Origin: UBA1535 sp964371035 | Lineage (GTDB): Bacteria > Bacillota > Clostridia > Tissierellales > Sedimentibacteraceae | Length of the DNA stretch: 64,000 bases | Reading direction: 5' to 3' | Assembly (NCBI GenBank): GCA_964371035.1 | Contig: CAYJLG010000003.1 | Span: forward strand, 58,636 to 122,635 | Shown here: positions 37,104 through 47,609 of the stretch, one piece after another | Position numbering within the stretch: the first letter of the stretch is position 1 | Layout: each line of letters starts with the position of its first letter | Made by a program: the position numbers and the translations under genes | The notes under the pieces: generated by a model | Told to the model about the DNA's origin: nothing | Seen by the model: only the letters and a program-made list of their open reading frames with translations | The model's database searches: none

Positions 37104-37823
37104 TTATAATTTTGCTACGCAAATCAGCGTATTTGCTATGTATAACTGTTGTTTATTTCTCATTAACCAGCTTCGTTTTTTCGAAGGAAAATCTGCAAAA
37201 ATAATATTAATAGGTTCCATTCCTGCATTTAATAGAACTTTGCTCAGTGTAAATGGAGAAAAATTGTATTTATGGTCAGTATTAATACACTCTATTCCAT
37301 TTTTTGCAAAATTGGAATATTTGTAACAATATACGTTAGGTACAGTTACAATCACCTCTGAAGCGAAGTTTAAGTACTCTTTTTTTATATTCATTAAAAA
37401 ATCTACCGGATTATTTAAATGCTCAAGAATTTCTCCCATTAAAATCAAATCAAAATTAGTATTAGATTCTTTACTCATCCATTGTCTAATTTCATAACTG
37501 TCAGCGATAAAATCTAATTTCTTAATATTATCGTATCCTAATTCATTGCAAAATTCTACAGCTCTTTGATCAATATCCACACCTATGACTTTTTCACACG
37601 CATCCATTAGTCTTTTATGCAGCCATTTATTATCATTGATTTTACTTTGGATTATTGGCAAATGGTCACATGCTCCAACATGTACTATTTTTTTATTTAA
37701 ACATAATTTTTCAAGCCATTCAATCCGTGATAAGTTTTCATTTATTTCTGTGCAATTGATTTTTAAACCATTGCTAAACTTTTCACCACTCAAAAACATT
37801 TTCAATTCATCACTAATTTTCAT
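37104..37823 (-). CDS. Class I SAM-dependent methyltransferase
   Basis: 239 residues. The fold is indicated by IVHVGACDHLP (cofactor loop), GVDIDQRAVEFC (acidic ribose contact) and LILMGEILEHLNNP (motif post II). Members in glycan clusters methylate sugars or cap chains. The ATG has AAAGGA upstream and follows the glycosyltransferase gene by 4 bases. Confidence 0.78.
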   Translation of the reverse strand: MKISDELKMFLSGEKFSNGLKINCTEINENLSRIEWLEKLCLNKKIVHVGACDHLPIIQSKINDNKWLHKRLMDACEKVIGVDIDQRAVEFCNELGYDNIKKLDFIADSYEIRQWMSKESNTNFDLILMGEILEHLNNPVDFLMNIKKEYLNFASEVIVTVPNVYCYKYSNFAKNGIECINTDHKYNFSPFTLSKVLLNAGMEPINIIFADFPSKKRSWLMRNKQQLYIANTLICVAKL

Positions 37824-37827
37824 AACA

Positions 37828-39051
37828 TTATAGTCCTTTAATCATTTTAATGAATTTTTTATAATTTTCTTCAGCATGAAAATTTTCATACCAAAATTTT
37901 CGTGCACTATTTCTTAATTTTACATAATTAGTATAATCATATTTATACATATCATAAATTATTGACACTTTATTTACAGCTTCTAAATTAGTAAAATCTT
38001 TCGAAAGTACCATTCCTGTTTGAACATTTACGATTTCATTTGTTCCACCTACATCGGTTGCTATTATAGGTATTCCAAAAGAAATTGCTTCCATGATAGA
38101 AACTGGTAGACCTTCTGATTCACTAACATTCATGAATAAATGAATATCATTATTTTTATAGTAATCCATAATTTTAGCATTTGGCAATTGTCCTTTAAAA
38201 ACAAACTCAATTTTATTTGTTAAAAGTTTTTTAGTCAAAATTTCAATTTCCTCACGCAAAATTCCATCTCCAAAATGAATCCACCTTATATTTTCTATTT
38301 CTAAACAATTTAAAAATTCAACCATTCTATTTAAACGCTTAACGTCTACAATATAACTACAAGTCGCTATTGAAAAAATACTATTTTCCGATATTTTTCT
38401 TTGTCCATAATCTAAAGTTCCTAAATAGGATGTTATTATTTTTTCTTTAGCAAAAGGATAATGCTTATTTAAGTACTCTGTTCCATCTTGTGAGCATGGA
38501 AATATTCCATCACAATTTTTAACTAAATACTCTCTTAGCGGTAAATATTTTAATTTATTTTGTTCTAAGTATAAGTCAAATCTATGGCATCTAAAAAAAG
38601 TTTTATAGCCAAATCTCTTTTTTAATTGAATTGATGCAAATGCATTCTCATCCATCCAGTATGAGTAAATTGTAAATTCATAATCAATATATTTAGCAAG
38701 TTCTTTACTTAGATTTTTATTCAATATTTTTGATGTTCTGTAAAACTTCAACAATCTCAAAAATTTACGGTATCTGTTGCTTTTACTTTTGAATATATTT
38801 ATTAATTCTACACGTGTATATTTTATTAGTAACATGCTAAAAACACAACAAAAATATTCTATCACCAAATCTAAGTCTTTCTTAAATTGGGGCGGATTTA
38901 TTAATTTAATATTTCTATTTTTAAAGTATCTTTTATCTAAATTATTTTTTGTAGGTGCAAATAAAACGAGATCATAATCCCAAAATTCTTCTTCATTTTC
39001 TACAAACGATCCACTTGCATCTCTTGTCAACACTAATAATGCTTTTTTCAT
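37828..39051 (-). CDS. Glycosyltransferase, GT4-like
   Basis: 407 residues from the ATG at 39051 (MKKALLVLTRD); two upstream starts are possible but have poor spacing. The C-terminal half has the GT-B nucleotide-sugar site, with FKGQLPNAKIMDYYK and SEGLPVSIMEAISFGIPIIATDVGGTNEIV. It presumably adds one sugar to the lipid-linked glycan in the cytoplasm. Confidence 0.85.
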   Translation of the reverse strand: MKKALLVLTRDASGSFVENEEEFWDYDLVLFAPTKNNLDKRYFKNRNIKLINPPQFKKDLDLVIEYFCCVFSMLLIKYTRVELINIFKSKSNRYRKFLRLLKFYRTSKILNKNLSKELAKYIDYEFTIYSYWMDENAFASIQLKKRFGYKTFFRCHRFDLYLEQNKLKYLPLREYLVKNCDGIFPCSQDGTEYLNKHYPFAKEKIITSYLGTLDYGQRKISENSIFSIATCSYIVDVKRLNRMVEFLNCLEIENIRWIHFGDGILREEIEILTKKLLTNKIEFVFKGQLPNAKIMDYYKNNDIHLFMNVSESEGLPVSIMEAISFGIPIIATDVGGTNEIVNVQTGMVLSKDFTNLEAVNKVSIIYDMYKYDYTNYVKLRNSARKFWYENFHAEENYKKFIKMIKGL

Positions 39052-39193
39052 AAATTCAACCATTCCTTTCCCTACGCTCAAATCACAAGCAAGTGGAGCT
39101 TATAGCCCATACTTTTATCATTGGTAATTTTTTTACTTAAGATTTTTTGGGTATTTTAGTTTGTCTCATTTTGAGTTTATTTTTCACTCTTTT

Positions 39194-40300
39194 TTATGCC
39201 TTAATTTTTTTAGATTTCAAAATTTCCAAATCATTAAGCACTGTTTTGGCTCTATCTATCCACAAATTAGTTTCTCGCATTTTGATACAATTGTTTTTAA
39301 ATTCAATCAATTTGATAGGGTTATCTATAAAAAATCTTATCGCCTTTTCCATTGATTGTGGATTGTCTTCACAGACAATACCGATTTCATTGCTACTGAT
39401 TATTTCACTCATAACATCACAATTTGTAACAAGAATTGGTTTATAATATGATACATACTCGTAAATTTTAACACTTATAGCCATATCTGAATATTCATTT
39501 TTTGATATTGGGTGTATCGCAAAATCCGCTTGTTGGTATAGCATAGATAAAGTTTTTCTTTCGTCTGTATGATACACTCTTAACCAATTCATTTCTTTTA
39601 CTTGGTACTTAGAGCAGTATTTTTCCCACTCAAATTCTCTGCATATCAAAATCAAATTTATTGATATATCAGTTCTGTTGATTTCATGAAAAGATTTTAT
39701 AAGGTTATCTGTGCCATAAAAATCGCTAACTCCACCTACATAAATTGCAGTTAGTAATTTATTTATGTTAATAGAAGATTCCAAAAAATTATGACTTTCA
39801 CATGCTGGTGGTAATACTGCTTTTTTCTTTGAAAAGCTCACATATTTAGAAGCTATAAGCGAAGGAAAGTATATCAAATCAATATATTTATCAAATGCTA
39901 CTAAATCTCTAATGCACATCATCTTTACCACAAATTGCTTTAGTTTATCAATTAGTGAATCTACTCTAAATATATCATTAAATTTCCAATTCATGTCTCT
40001 ATAAAACAGTGCTATCGGAATATTTTTTTTGTTGATTTTACGTATCAATTTTATATCAATATAATTAAAAATAGGACCTGAAGGTGATTCAATATAACAA
40101 ACATCTATATGTTCATTGTCAATTAATCTTAATATTTCTTTAACTTTTTGTTTGCGTTTTTTCCGAATATTCTGCTGTGTCTCCAATAGGGTTACTTCAA
40201 CGCCACACTCTTTAAAAGCTTCATACATTTTTTGAGGTCGCACATGCGAACCTGAAACAAATTTTCCAAAACTTATATATGTAATATACAATAATTTCAT
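39194..40300 (-). CDS. Glycosyltransferase, GT-B type
   Basis: 368 residues from the ATG at 40300, eight bases after GGGAG. The N-terminus LLYITYISFGKFVSGSHVRP and the C-terminal block AIHPISKNEYSDMAISVKIYEYVSYYKPILVTN identify a GT1/GT4-like enzyme, more divergent than its neighbours. The sugar is unknown. Confidence 0.78.
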   Translation of the reverse strand: MKLLYITYISFGKFVSGSHVRPQKMYEAFKECGVEVTLLETQQNIRKKRKQKVKEILRLIDNEHIDVCYIESPSGPIFNYIDIKLIRKINKKNIPIALFYRDMNWKFNDIFRVDSLIDKLKQFVVKMMCIRDLVAFDKYIDLIYFPSLIASKYVSFSKKKAVLPPACESHNFLESSININKLLTAIYVGGVSDFYGTDNLIKSFHEINRTDISINLILICREFEWEKYCSKYQVKEMNWLRVYHTDERKTLSMLYQQADFAIHPISKNEYSDMAISVKIYEYVSYYKPILVTNCDVMSEIISSNEIGIVCEDNPQSMEKAIRFFIDNPIKLIEFKNNCIKMRETNLWIDRAKTVLNDLEILKSKKIKA

Positions 40301-40376
40301 AATTATAACTCCCAAAATAGAACCAAAATGATTAAGCATTGATTACTATTATACAATTTAATTTATCTATATTTCA

Positions 40377-41471
40377 CTAACAATTTGGTTTGCCAATTTC
40401 TTCATAGATATTTATCATTTGCATTACATTGTTTTTAAAAAAATATTTTTCCAATACTCTTTTTCTTCCTTGGACACCCATAGATTGTCTTAGCTCTGCA
40501 TCATTAAATAAAATTTTCATTTTCTCTGCCATAGCAACTTCATTCTTTCGTTCAACTAAAAATCCAGTCACTCCATCTACTACAATCTCTTTAAACCCTG
40601 ACGCATCTGTAGCAATAATAGGTTTTCCACACGCCATTGCTTCAACAGCAGCAACTCCGAAGCTTTCGCTAATGCTTCCCAAGCAAAATACATCAAATTT
40701 ATTTATTTCACTAGGTAACAAGCCATTTTCTACAAATCCCTTAAAAATAATTTTATCATTAACATTTAAAGCATTTGCCAATTCTTTTAACTCCATCTCT
40801 TTGCTACCTTTTCCGAATATTACAAGTTTTGCACTTGTAGTATCATTGTTATTTTCTAAATGTTCACAAAATAATGCGAATGCCTTAATCAAGTAATCTA
40901 TCCCATATTTATCTTCTAATGTTTTTACAATACCAAAGGTAAATTCTGAATCATTTTTCTGTACAGTAATAGGCTTGAATTTATCGATATCTACTCCAAA
41001 TGGTGTTATAGCTATTTCATTTTTTAAATCTACTAATTTGTGAACTTGTTGCGCCATAGATTCGCTTGTTGAAGCAATTTTGTTTGCATATTTAAGATTA
41101 TTTCGAATTAATCTCATGTTAAATTTGCTTTTATAAGGAAAATCGTACACATCCGAGCCCCAAACCGATAAAACCAATGGTTTAACCTTTGCCAATCTTG
41201 ATAATGTGCCATAACCACTAGCATAGTGTGCATTTACTACATTAGGTTTTATCTTATGAAATAAATATTTAAGTTGTAAACTATTTAAGAAATAACTTAT
41301 ACTTCCACCGAAAAACAATTTATGTATTATTACATAATTTGATATCATTTCATTAATCGGTGCATGGTTTTTATTAAAAGCTAAGTGAACTTCATGGCCT
41401 TGTTCACTTAATGAATTTACCCATTTTATAGTATGTGTGCTATTTGCAGCAGAAATAAATAATATTTTCAT
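40377..41471 (-). CDS. Glycosyltransferase family 4
   Basis: 364 residues. The N-terminal acceptor half begins MKILFISAANSTHTIKWVNSL. The donor half has FGIVKTLEDKYGIDYLI, VIFGKGSKE and SISESFGVAAVEAMACGKPIIATDASGFKEIV, a textbook GT4 signature with the EAMACG loop. It starts 2 bases after the upstream oxidoreductase gene ends. Confidence 0.92.
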   Translation of the reverse strand: MKILFISAANSTHTIKWVNSLSEQGHEVHLAFNKNHAPINEMISNYVIIHKLFFGGSISYFLNSLQLKYLFHKIKPNVVNAHYASGYGTLSRLAKVKPLVLSVWGSDVYDFPYKSKFNMRLIRNNLKYANKIASTSESMAQQVHKLVDLKNEIAITPFGVDIDKFKPITVQKNDSEFTFGIVKTLEDKYGIDYLIKAFALFCEHLENNNDTTSAKLVIFGKGSKEMELKELANALNVNDKIIFKGFVENGLLPSEINKFDVFCLGSISESFGVAAVEAMACGKPIIATDASGFKEIVVDGVTGFLVERKNEVAMAEKMKILFNDAELRQSMGVQGRKRVLEKYFFKNNVMQMINIYEEIGKPNC

Positions 41472-41473
41472 AA

Positions 41474-42475
41474 TTAATATCTATAGCCTCTCAAAATAAT
41501 CTCTATCGCTTTCTTGCCTTCTTCACCATTAATATATGGCTCAGTATCATTCTCTACAGCTCTTATAAAATCAGAATACAAAGGCGTATGCCCTTTTCCG
41601 TATACACTGTCTACTTCTGTACTTTCATCTTCTTTGTCATATTCTCTTTCATCTGCAAATTGCCATGTTTGAATCTTGTTTACTGCTAACCCGCCTATGA
41701 CTACTGTTCCTTTTTCTCCAAAGATGCCTAAGGTTTCTTCTAAGTTCTTAGGATATACACATGCACTTCCTTCTATCAGTCCTATGGTTCCGCTTTTAAA
41801 GCGTATAAGTATAGCTCCAAAATCTTCCATATCTATATTTCTTAGGAATGTATCTCTTTCGCAGTAGAGCCTTTCTATTTCACTTCCTACCATCCATTGA
41901 AGTAAATCTATGTTGTGTATACACTGATTCATAAGTGTACCACCATCAAGTTCTTTTGTTCCTCTCCATGGTGCTTGGTCATAGTAGTTTTGATCTCTTG
42001 TCCATAATATTCTTGCTGTAGCATTTATTATCTTTCCAAATCTCTCTTCTTCTATTGCTCGTCTTAGTTTCTGAACTGGTGGATTAAATCTGTTTTGATG
42101 ACATACTCCTACTTTTAATCCTTTTTCTTTGGCTAAGTTGTTTACTTTGTCTGCATCTTCTAATGTCATTGTCATCGGCTTTTCTATAAGTATATGTTTA
42201 CCTGCGCTTAAGCAATCTAATGCTATACTTGCATGATATCCGCTTTCTGTACAGATTGAAACACAATCTATAGTTTCATCTTTTAGCATTTCTTTGTAAT
42301 CTGAATATGTTTTGACTTTTATGTCTATTGATGATTCGTATTGCTCTTTTCGTTCTGTAGCTCTTGATTCTACTACATCACATACTGCTGTCAATTTACA
42401 GTTGTCTTTGTTGATTATCAGTGCATCTATGTGATTTTTTGAGATTCTTCCACATCCTATTATTGCAAAGTTCAT
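41474..42475 (-). CDS. wlbA: UDP-GlcNAcA 3-dehydrogenase-like (WbpB/WlbA type)
   Basis: 333 residues, Gfo/Idh/MocA family. Rossmann start FAIIGCGRISKNHIDAL, catalytic LIEKPMTMT and the segment WRGTKELDGGTLMNQCIHNIDLL, which is typical of WlbA. It oxidises C3 of UDP-GlcNAcA. The dehydrogenase, aminotransferase and acetyltransferase of the same route are the next three genes upstream. Confidence 0.87.
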   Translation of the reverse strand: MNFAIIGCGRISKNHIDALIINKDNCKLTAVCDVVESRATERKEQYESSIDIKVKTYSDYKEMLKDETIDCVSICTESGYHASIALDCLSAGKHILIEKPMTMTLEDADKVNNLAKEKGLKVGVCHQNRFNPPVQKLRRAIEEERFGKIINATARILWTRDQNYYDQAPWRGTKELDGGTLMNQCIHNIDLLQWMVGSEIERLYCERDTFLRNIDMEDFGAILIRFKSGTIGLIEGSACVYPKNLEETLGIFGEKGTVVIGGLAVNKIQTWQFADEREYDKEDESTEVDSVYGKGHTPLYSDFIRAVENDTEPYINGEEGKKAIEIILRGYRY

Positions 42476-42492
42476 GTTTTGCTCCTGTCTAT

Positions 42493-43797
42493 TTACAATA
42501 CTTCTATATTTTTTCTGTTTGCTACGTCCTTTGTTACATTTTTTGTGTCAAATACTGGTACGCCTGCATTTGATATTTTGTTGTAATCGACATCTGTATG
42601 TGCTGTTGTTATGACTATAATGTCGTAGCTTTTTAGATTGTCTAAATTTTTCAAACTTGTTCTTACTATGCCTTTATGTGTGTATGATAGTATAAATGGG
42701 TCATAGTATGAAATCTCTGCACCTTCTTTTTCAAAGTTATCTATCACTGATAGTGCAGGACTTTCTCTATAGTCATCTATATCTTGTTTGTACGCTACTC
42801 CACATATCAGCACTTTTGAGCCGTTTAGTGGTTTTTTATTTTTATTTAATATTTTTGAGCATCTTTCTACTACATACTCTGGCATATAGTCGTTGATTTC
42901 TCCTGAAGTCTCTATGAGTTTCATGTGATAGTTGTATTCTCTTGCTTTCCATGATAGATAGAAGGGGTCAAGTGGAATACAGTGTCCTCCAAGTCCAGGT
43001 CCAGGGTAGAAAGCTTGAAATCCATATGGTTTTGATTTTGCTGCTTCTATTACTTCCCATACATTGATTCCCATACGATGACATATCAACGCCATTTCGT
43101 TTGCTAATCCTATGTTTATGTTTCTGTATGTGTTTTCAAGTATCTTTTCCATTTCCGCTATTTTGGGTGATGATACTTTGTGTACGTCTGAGCTTAGTAC
43201 GGCTTTGTATACTTCGGCTATTACATCTGTTGCATCTTGCCCTACTCCACCTACTACTTTTGGTGTGTTTTTTGTTTTGTATATCAAGTTACCTGGATCT
43301 ACTCTTTCTGGTGAATATCCTAAATAAAAGTCTTTTCCGCATTTTAGTCCCGAGGTTTCTAATATTGGTAATAAAAGTTCTTCTGTTGTTCCAGGATATG
43401 TTGTGCTTTCTAATACTACAATAGTTTCAAATTTTAAATACTTTGCAATCATTTCTGTGCTTGATTGTACATATGTAATATCAGGTTGTTTGAAATTATC
43501 AAGAGGTGTAGGTACGCATATGGCTATGAAGTCTACATCTTTTACGAATGAAAAATCTGTAGTTGCTGATAGTTTTCCACTTTTTACTACTTCTTGCAAA
43601 TCGTCTACTATGACGTCTCCTATGTAATTTTCGCCTTTGTTTACTAATTCTACTTTTTTGTCTTGCACATCAAATCCTATAGTTTTAAATCCTGCTTTTG
43701 CTTTTTCTACTGCAAGCGGTAGTCCTACATATCCAAGTCCTATTACTCCTATTACGAGTGTTTTATCCTGTATTTTTTTTAGTAGTTTGTTTTTCAT
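42493..43797 (-). CDS. wbpA: UDP-N-acetylglucosamine 6-dehydrogenase-like (WbpA type)
   Basis: 434 residues, three-domain UDP-sugar dehydrogenase. NAD site GLGYVGLPLAVEKAKAG, catalytic Cys in GPGLGGHCIPLDPFYLSWKA and a C-terminal VLICGVAYKQDIDD domain. It turns UDP-GlcNAc into UDP-GlcNAcA with two NAD. The related WecC acts on UDP-ManNAc, but the context favours UDP-GlcNAc. Confidence 0.88.
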   Translation of the reverse strand: MKNKLLKKIQDKTLVIGVIGLGYVGLPLAVEKAKAGFKTIGFDVQDKKVELVNKGENYIGDVIVDDLQEVVKSGKLSATTDFSFVKDVDFIAICVPTPLDNFKQPDITYVQSSTEMIAKYLKFETIVVLESTTYPGTTEELLLPILETSGLKCGKDFYLGYSPERVDPGNLIYKTKNTPKVVGGVGQDATDVIAEVYKAVLSSDVHKVSSPKIAEMEKILENTYRNINIGLANEMALICHRMGINVWEVIEAAKSKPYGFQAFYPGPGLGGHCIPLDPFYLSWKAREYNYHMKLIETSGEINDYMPEYVVERCSKILNKNKKPLNGSKVLICGVAYKQDIDDYRESPALSVIDNFEKEGAEISYYDPFILSYTHKGIVRTSLKNLDNLKSYDIIVITTAHTDVDYNKISNAGVPVFDTKNVTKDVANRKNIEVL

Positions 43798-43806
43798 AAT
43801 ATCATA

Positions 43807-44379
43807 TCAGCTTTCTGATTTTATAATTTTATTGTTTATCTTCGTGTATTTTTTTTGGCAATGCACGCAAGTAGCGTTGTGTTCTCTAAAATTTAGGTTA
43901 TTTCCGCACTCACATACATAGCCTTTTATTTTAGCTGGATTTCCTATTACGAGTGAATAGTCGGGAACATCTTTTGTAACTACTGCGCCTGCTCCTATAA
44001 ATGCATATTTGCCTATACTGTTTCCACATACTATAGTTGCATTCGCTCCAATTGAAGCTCCTTTTTTAACTAAGGTTTCTTTGTATTCATTTTGCCTTTT
44101 AATAAAGGAACGCGGATTTATTACATTTGTAAATACACAAGATGGCCCTAAGAAAACATCATCTTCTATCAATACACCAGTATAGACAGATACATTGTTT
44201 TGTATCTTTACATTATTTCCAATTTTGACATTCGGGGATATTACAACATTTTGACCTATGTTGCAGTTTTCTCCTACTATTGAGTCACTCATAATATGGC
44301 TAAAATGCCATATCTTTGTACCCATACCGATTTTACAGTTATCATCTATATAACTGCTTTCATGTTTGAAGTAGCTCAC
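43807..44379 (-). CDS. wlbB: UDP-amino-sugar N-acetyltransferase (WbpD/WlbB type)
   Basis: 190 residues, left-handed beta-helix of hexapeptide repeats (VGENCNIGQNVVISPNVKIG). The C-terminus has a CxC...CxxC cysteine set (CECG, CVHC) that may bind zinc. It acetylates the 3-amino group to give UDP-GlcNAc(3NAc)A. The start is GTG after GGAGG and overlaps the stop of the aminotransferase gene by four bases (GTGA). Confidence 0.87.
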   Translation of the reverse strand: MSYFKHESSYIDDNCKIGMGTKIWHFSHIMSDSIVGENCNIGQNVVISPNVKIGNNVKIQNNVSVYTGVLIEDDVFLGPSCVFTNVINPRSFIKRQNEYKETLVKKGASIGANATIVCGNSIGKYAFIGAGAVVTKDVPDYSLVIGNPAKIKGYVCECGNNLNFREHNATCVHCQKKYTKINNKIIKSES

Positions 44380-45503
44380 TGTACTGCCTCCAATACTGTT
44401 TTAATTATCAAATCTTGCTCTTCTTCTGTCAGATATGGATGCATAGGTATACTGAATGTGTGTTCACAGTAATAGTTTGAGTTAGTAAAATCTATGACAT
44501 TATATATATTGTCTTTATATACTTCTAACTTGTGCTGTGGCGTCAAATAGTATATCATATTCGGGATATTTTTGCTTGTTAGGTAATTTGTTATCTTGTC
44601 TCTTTCTTCTTTTGTTTTTGCCAATAAAACATATTGAGCATAAATAGACATCGTATTTTCTGCAACATATGGAGTTGTTAAAATATCTTTAAATGCTTCA
44701 TTGTATTTTTGGGCTATAATTTGTCTGTTTGTTGTTTCGTATTCTCTCAAAGCTTTTAGTTTTACTTTTAGTATAGCTGCTTGTATAGTATCGAGCCTTG
44801 AATTTACTCCTATCCTGATATTGTCATATTTTGATGTGCCTTTTCCATGTACTCTTATGGATTTTAGCAACTTAGCTATATCATCATCATTTGTAAATAT
44901 CGCTCCACCATCTCCGTAACATCCAAGAGGTTTGACGGGAAAGAAAGATGTTGTTGCTATGTCTCCAAACGAACAGCATTTTTTTCCTTTATATTCTGCT
45001 CCAAAACTTTGAGCTGCATCTTCTATTAATAGCAGATTGTATTTTTTACATATTTTCTGTATTTTGTCATAATCGCATGGATTTCCAAAAATATCAACAG
45101 CTACTACTGCTCTTGGTTTGTGCATTTTTTTCTGTATTACATTTTGTATTTGAAGCTCTAATGACTCTGGAGAAAAATTGTAAGTGTCTTTTTCTATATC
45201 ACAAAATACAGGTGTTGCTCCTAACATGCATGCAGGTTCAACACTCGCTATGAATGTAATGTCTGTACAGAATACAGCATCGCCATATCCTATTCCATAT
45301 GCCATGTACACCATTTGTAAAGCATCTGTTCCATTTGCACATGTTATCGTATGTTTCATGCCTGTGTATTCTGATAGCAATTGTTCAAGTTCTGATACTT
45401 CTTTTCCCATGATAAACTGCCCATGATTTAGTACATTTTGTATTTCATTATCTATTTCTTTTTTAAGTGCACTGTATTGTGCATTTAAGTCTATGAATTG
45501 CAT
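44376..45503 (-). CDS. wlbC: UDP-3-keto-sugar aminotransferase (WbpE/WlbC type)
   Basis: 375 residues, DegT/DnrJ/EryC1 PLP enzyme. Conserved stretches are MQFIDLNAQYSALKKEID, TCANGTDALQM, LIEDAAQSFGAEYKG and the lysine region SFFPVKPLGCYGDGGA. It aminates C3 of the 3-keto intermediate made by the WlbA-type enzyme. The first of four consecutive pathway genes. Confidence 0.9.
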   Translation of the reverse strand: MQFIDLNAQYSALKKEIDNEIQNVLNHGQFIMGKEVSELEQLLSEYTGMKHTITCANGTDALQMVYMAYGIGYGDAVFCTDITFIASVEPACMLGATPVFCDIEKDTYNFSPESLELQIQNVIQKKMHKPRAVVAVDIFGNPCDYDKIQKICKKYNLLLIEDAAQSFGAEYKGKKCCSFGDIATTSFFPVKPLGCYGDGGAIFTNDDDIAKLLKSIRVHGKGTSKYDNIRIGVNSRLDTIQAAILKVKLKALREYETTNRQIIAQKYNEAFKDILTTPYVAENTMSIYAQYVLLAKTKEERDKITNYLTSKNIPNMIYYLTPQHKLEVYKDNIYNVIDFTNSNYYCEHTFSIPMHPYLTEEEQDLIIKTVLEAVQ

Positions 45504-45657
45504 TATTTCACCTACTTATTTCTGATTAAAGCACTCTTGCATTTTTTCGCATATTTTTATAAATGATTTTTAAATAATTGCAAGTTTTATAAACTGCAAC
45601 CTTATTCCTACCTACTGTGCATATTTTTTTCATCTATTTCACCTATTAGATTTGCAT

Positions 45658-46905
45658 TTATATATTTTCTATTATATTTATGAATTTATCTACTAAAACC
45701 TTAAAGTCGTATTGTATGGCAAGATTTACTGCATTTTTTGACATTAAAGTGTATTCTTCTTGGTTCATATCAAATATTTTTTCTATAGAATTAGCTATAT
45801 TTTTAGAACTTTGTTCAGCTAAGCTAATACCTGCATTATATTTCTCAAAGACATCATACTCTACTTTAATTGTAGATAATATTGGTTTACCCGAAGCTAA
45901 GTAATCAAAAGTTTTATTTTGACTGGAGCCATATCTACATAAATTAGTAAATTCTGAGTGCAAAATATTAAGTTTAGATTTACTCAAAATATATGGAATA
46001 TATTTCTTATCTACATGCCCTTTAAATTTTACATTAGTTACATGTTCATCTATAACTCTTTGTTTTAATGTTTCAAGTTCATCTCCACCACCCCAAATTA
46101 ATAACTTTATTTTAGGATTTGTGATTTCTTTTGCTGCATCAAGTAACATGCCCAAGTTATTTACACGCCTTATTGATCCTGAATATATAACTTTGAAAAT
46201 TTCATCATTTTCTAAATCTTCATCTTGTATTTTATAGTTTTCCTTGTTGTAGTTAAAAGTGTCTAAATCGACACCATTATTGATATGATATATCTTTGAT
46301 ATATCTATATCTTTATCCCAGCTTTGTTCTCTTATATAATCCGCACCACCTTGCATGGTGAAAATAATTTTATCTGCTTTTCTATAAATCCACTTTTCAC
46401 CTTGATAAAGCAGTTTAATTAATAGGTTTTTCTTTGTAAGTTTACTCGAATATTCAACTATTGACTCAGGCCATAAATCCCTAATTTCTACTATACAGGG
46501 AATTCTATATCTTTTAGCTATAAATATCCCTGCTATGCATGTCAGAGGATGCACACTTGAAGCAATAATTACATCTGGTTTTTCGTGTCCCGTTTTTATA
46601 TATTTATCTGTTATAATCATAAGGTTCTTTGCAAACAAAAACATGTTTTTTATTCTTGAAAACCCATTGCCTTTATATTCACTTGTCTTTACATAAACAT
46701 AGTTTGAATTTTCATCTTTTACAGCTTTATATTTATCGTTGCTAATTTCTATTGATTCTCTTTTATCATGGTATGTATTTGCACAAAAAACTGTAGGATT
46801 ATACCCTTTTTTTATTAAATATTTTGAAAAATTATAATGCCTCCCACCCTTATCAGAGAACATATTTGTTGCATAATGGTTAAATATCCATATATTTTTT
46901 TTCAT
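45658..46905 (-). CDS. Glycosyltransferase family 4 (WbuB-like)
   Basis: 415 residues. It begins IWIFNHYATNMFSDKGGRHY and has the N-terminal pattern of WbuB-like enzymes that add N-acetyl amino sugars. The donor half has KVIYSGSIRRVNNLGMLLDAA and LASGKPILSTI. AAGGAAAG precedes the ATG. It is placed directly after the initiating-sugar genes and may add the second sugar. Confidence 0.87.
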   Translation of the reverse strand: MKKNIWIFNHYATNMFSDKGGRHYNFSKYLIKKGYNPTVFCANTYHDKRESIEISNDKYKAVKDENSNYVYVKTSEYKGNGFSRIKNMFLFAKNLMIITDKYIKTGHEKPDVIIASSVHPLTCIAGIFIAKRYRIPCIVEIRDLWPESIVEYSSKLTKKNLLIKLLYQGEKWIYRKADKIIFTMQGGADYIREQSWDKDIDISKIYHINNGVDLDTFNYNKENYKIQDEDLENDEIFKVIYSGSIRRVNNLGMLLDAAKEITNPKIKLLIWGGGDELETLKQRVIDEHVTNVKFKGHVDKKYIPYILSKSKLNILHSEFTNLCRYGSSQNKTFDYLASGKPILSTIKVEYDVFEKYNAGISLAEQSSKNIANSIEKIFDMNQEEYTLMSKNAVNLAIQYDFKVLVDKFINIIENI

Positions 46906-46934
46906 TTTCTTTCCTTATATTGCATTATACTCTA

Positions 46935-47609
46935 TCATCTAAAAACTCTATCATCAGCTTCCTTTACACGCTGTACTTTGCATGGATTACCATAGGCTAC
47001 TACATTGTCAGGCACGTCTTTTGTTACGTTGCTTCCCATCCCTACTATGGAGTTTTTTCCTATTGTGAGGTTTTCTCGAATGGTTGTATTGCTTCCTATG
47101 TAGCTGTTATCTTTCAAAGTTACGCTTCCACATATTGTGACCGATGGTGATAGTGTTACATGATTTTCTAAGGTCACATCATGTGATAATGAGCAATTGC
47201 AATTGATGTAATTGAAGTCACCCATTTTTATATTGACAGATAAAAAGCTGTTGCAATATATAATATTTCCTTCTCCCATTTTTAGTAATCTTTCATTTAT
47301 CAAAGTGTTTCTCGATATGAAATTTGGGAATTTAATGTTTTTGTTTGTTTTTAGTTTGTTTATTATTTTTTGCTTGATTATAGGCTCGCCTACACATACT
47401 AATACAGCGATTTCATTGTCTTTTTTTAGTAGATAATCTGTTTTTCCTACTACTTTGAATCCGTTTATTTCCTTGCCTTGTACTTGTATATCATCATCTA
47501 CAAAGCCTAATATATTGTATTCATTTGATATTAGTTTTTTTTGATAGAGTTCTTCCATTATCTCTCTACCAAACCCACCTACTCCAAAAACTACTATATC
47601 TTTACACAT
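46935..47609 (-). CDS. pglD: PglD-like sugar N-acetyltransferase
   Basis: 224 residues. The N-terminal Rossmann-like part has VVFGVGGFGREIMEEL. The left-handed beta-helix follows, with the catalytic His in SLSHDVTLENHV. PglD acetylates UDP-4-amino-sugar to UDP-diNAc-bacillosamine. It overlaps the end of pglC by 8 bases. Confidence 0.85.
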   Translation of the reverse strand: MCKDIVVFGVGGFGREIMEELYQKKLISNEYNILGFVDDDIQVQGKEINGFKVVGKTDYLLKKDNEIAVLVCVGEPIIKQKIINKLKTNKNIKFPNFISRNTLINERLLKMGEGNIIYCNSFLSVNIKMGDFNYINCNCSLSHDVTLENHVTLSPSVTICGSVTLKDNSYIGSNTTIRENLTIGKNSIVGMGSNVTKDVPDNVVAYGNPCKVQRVKEADDRVFR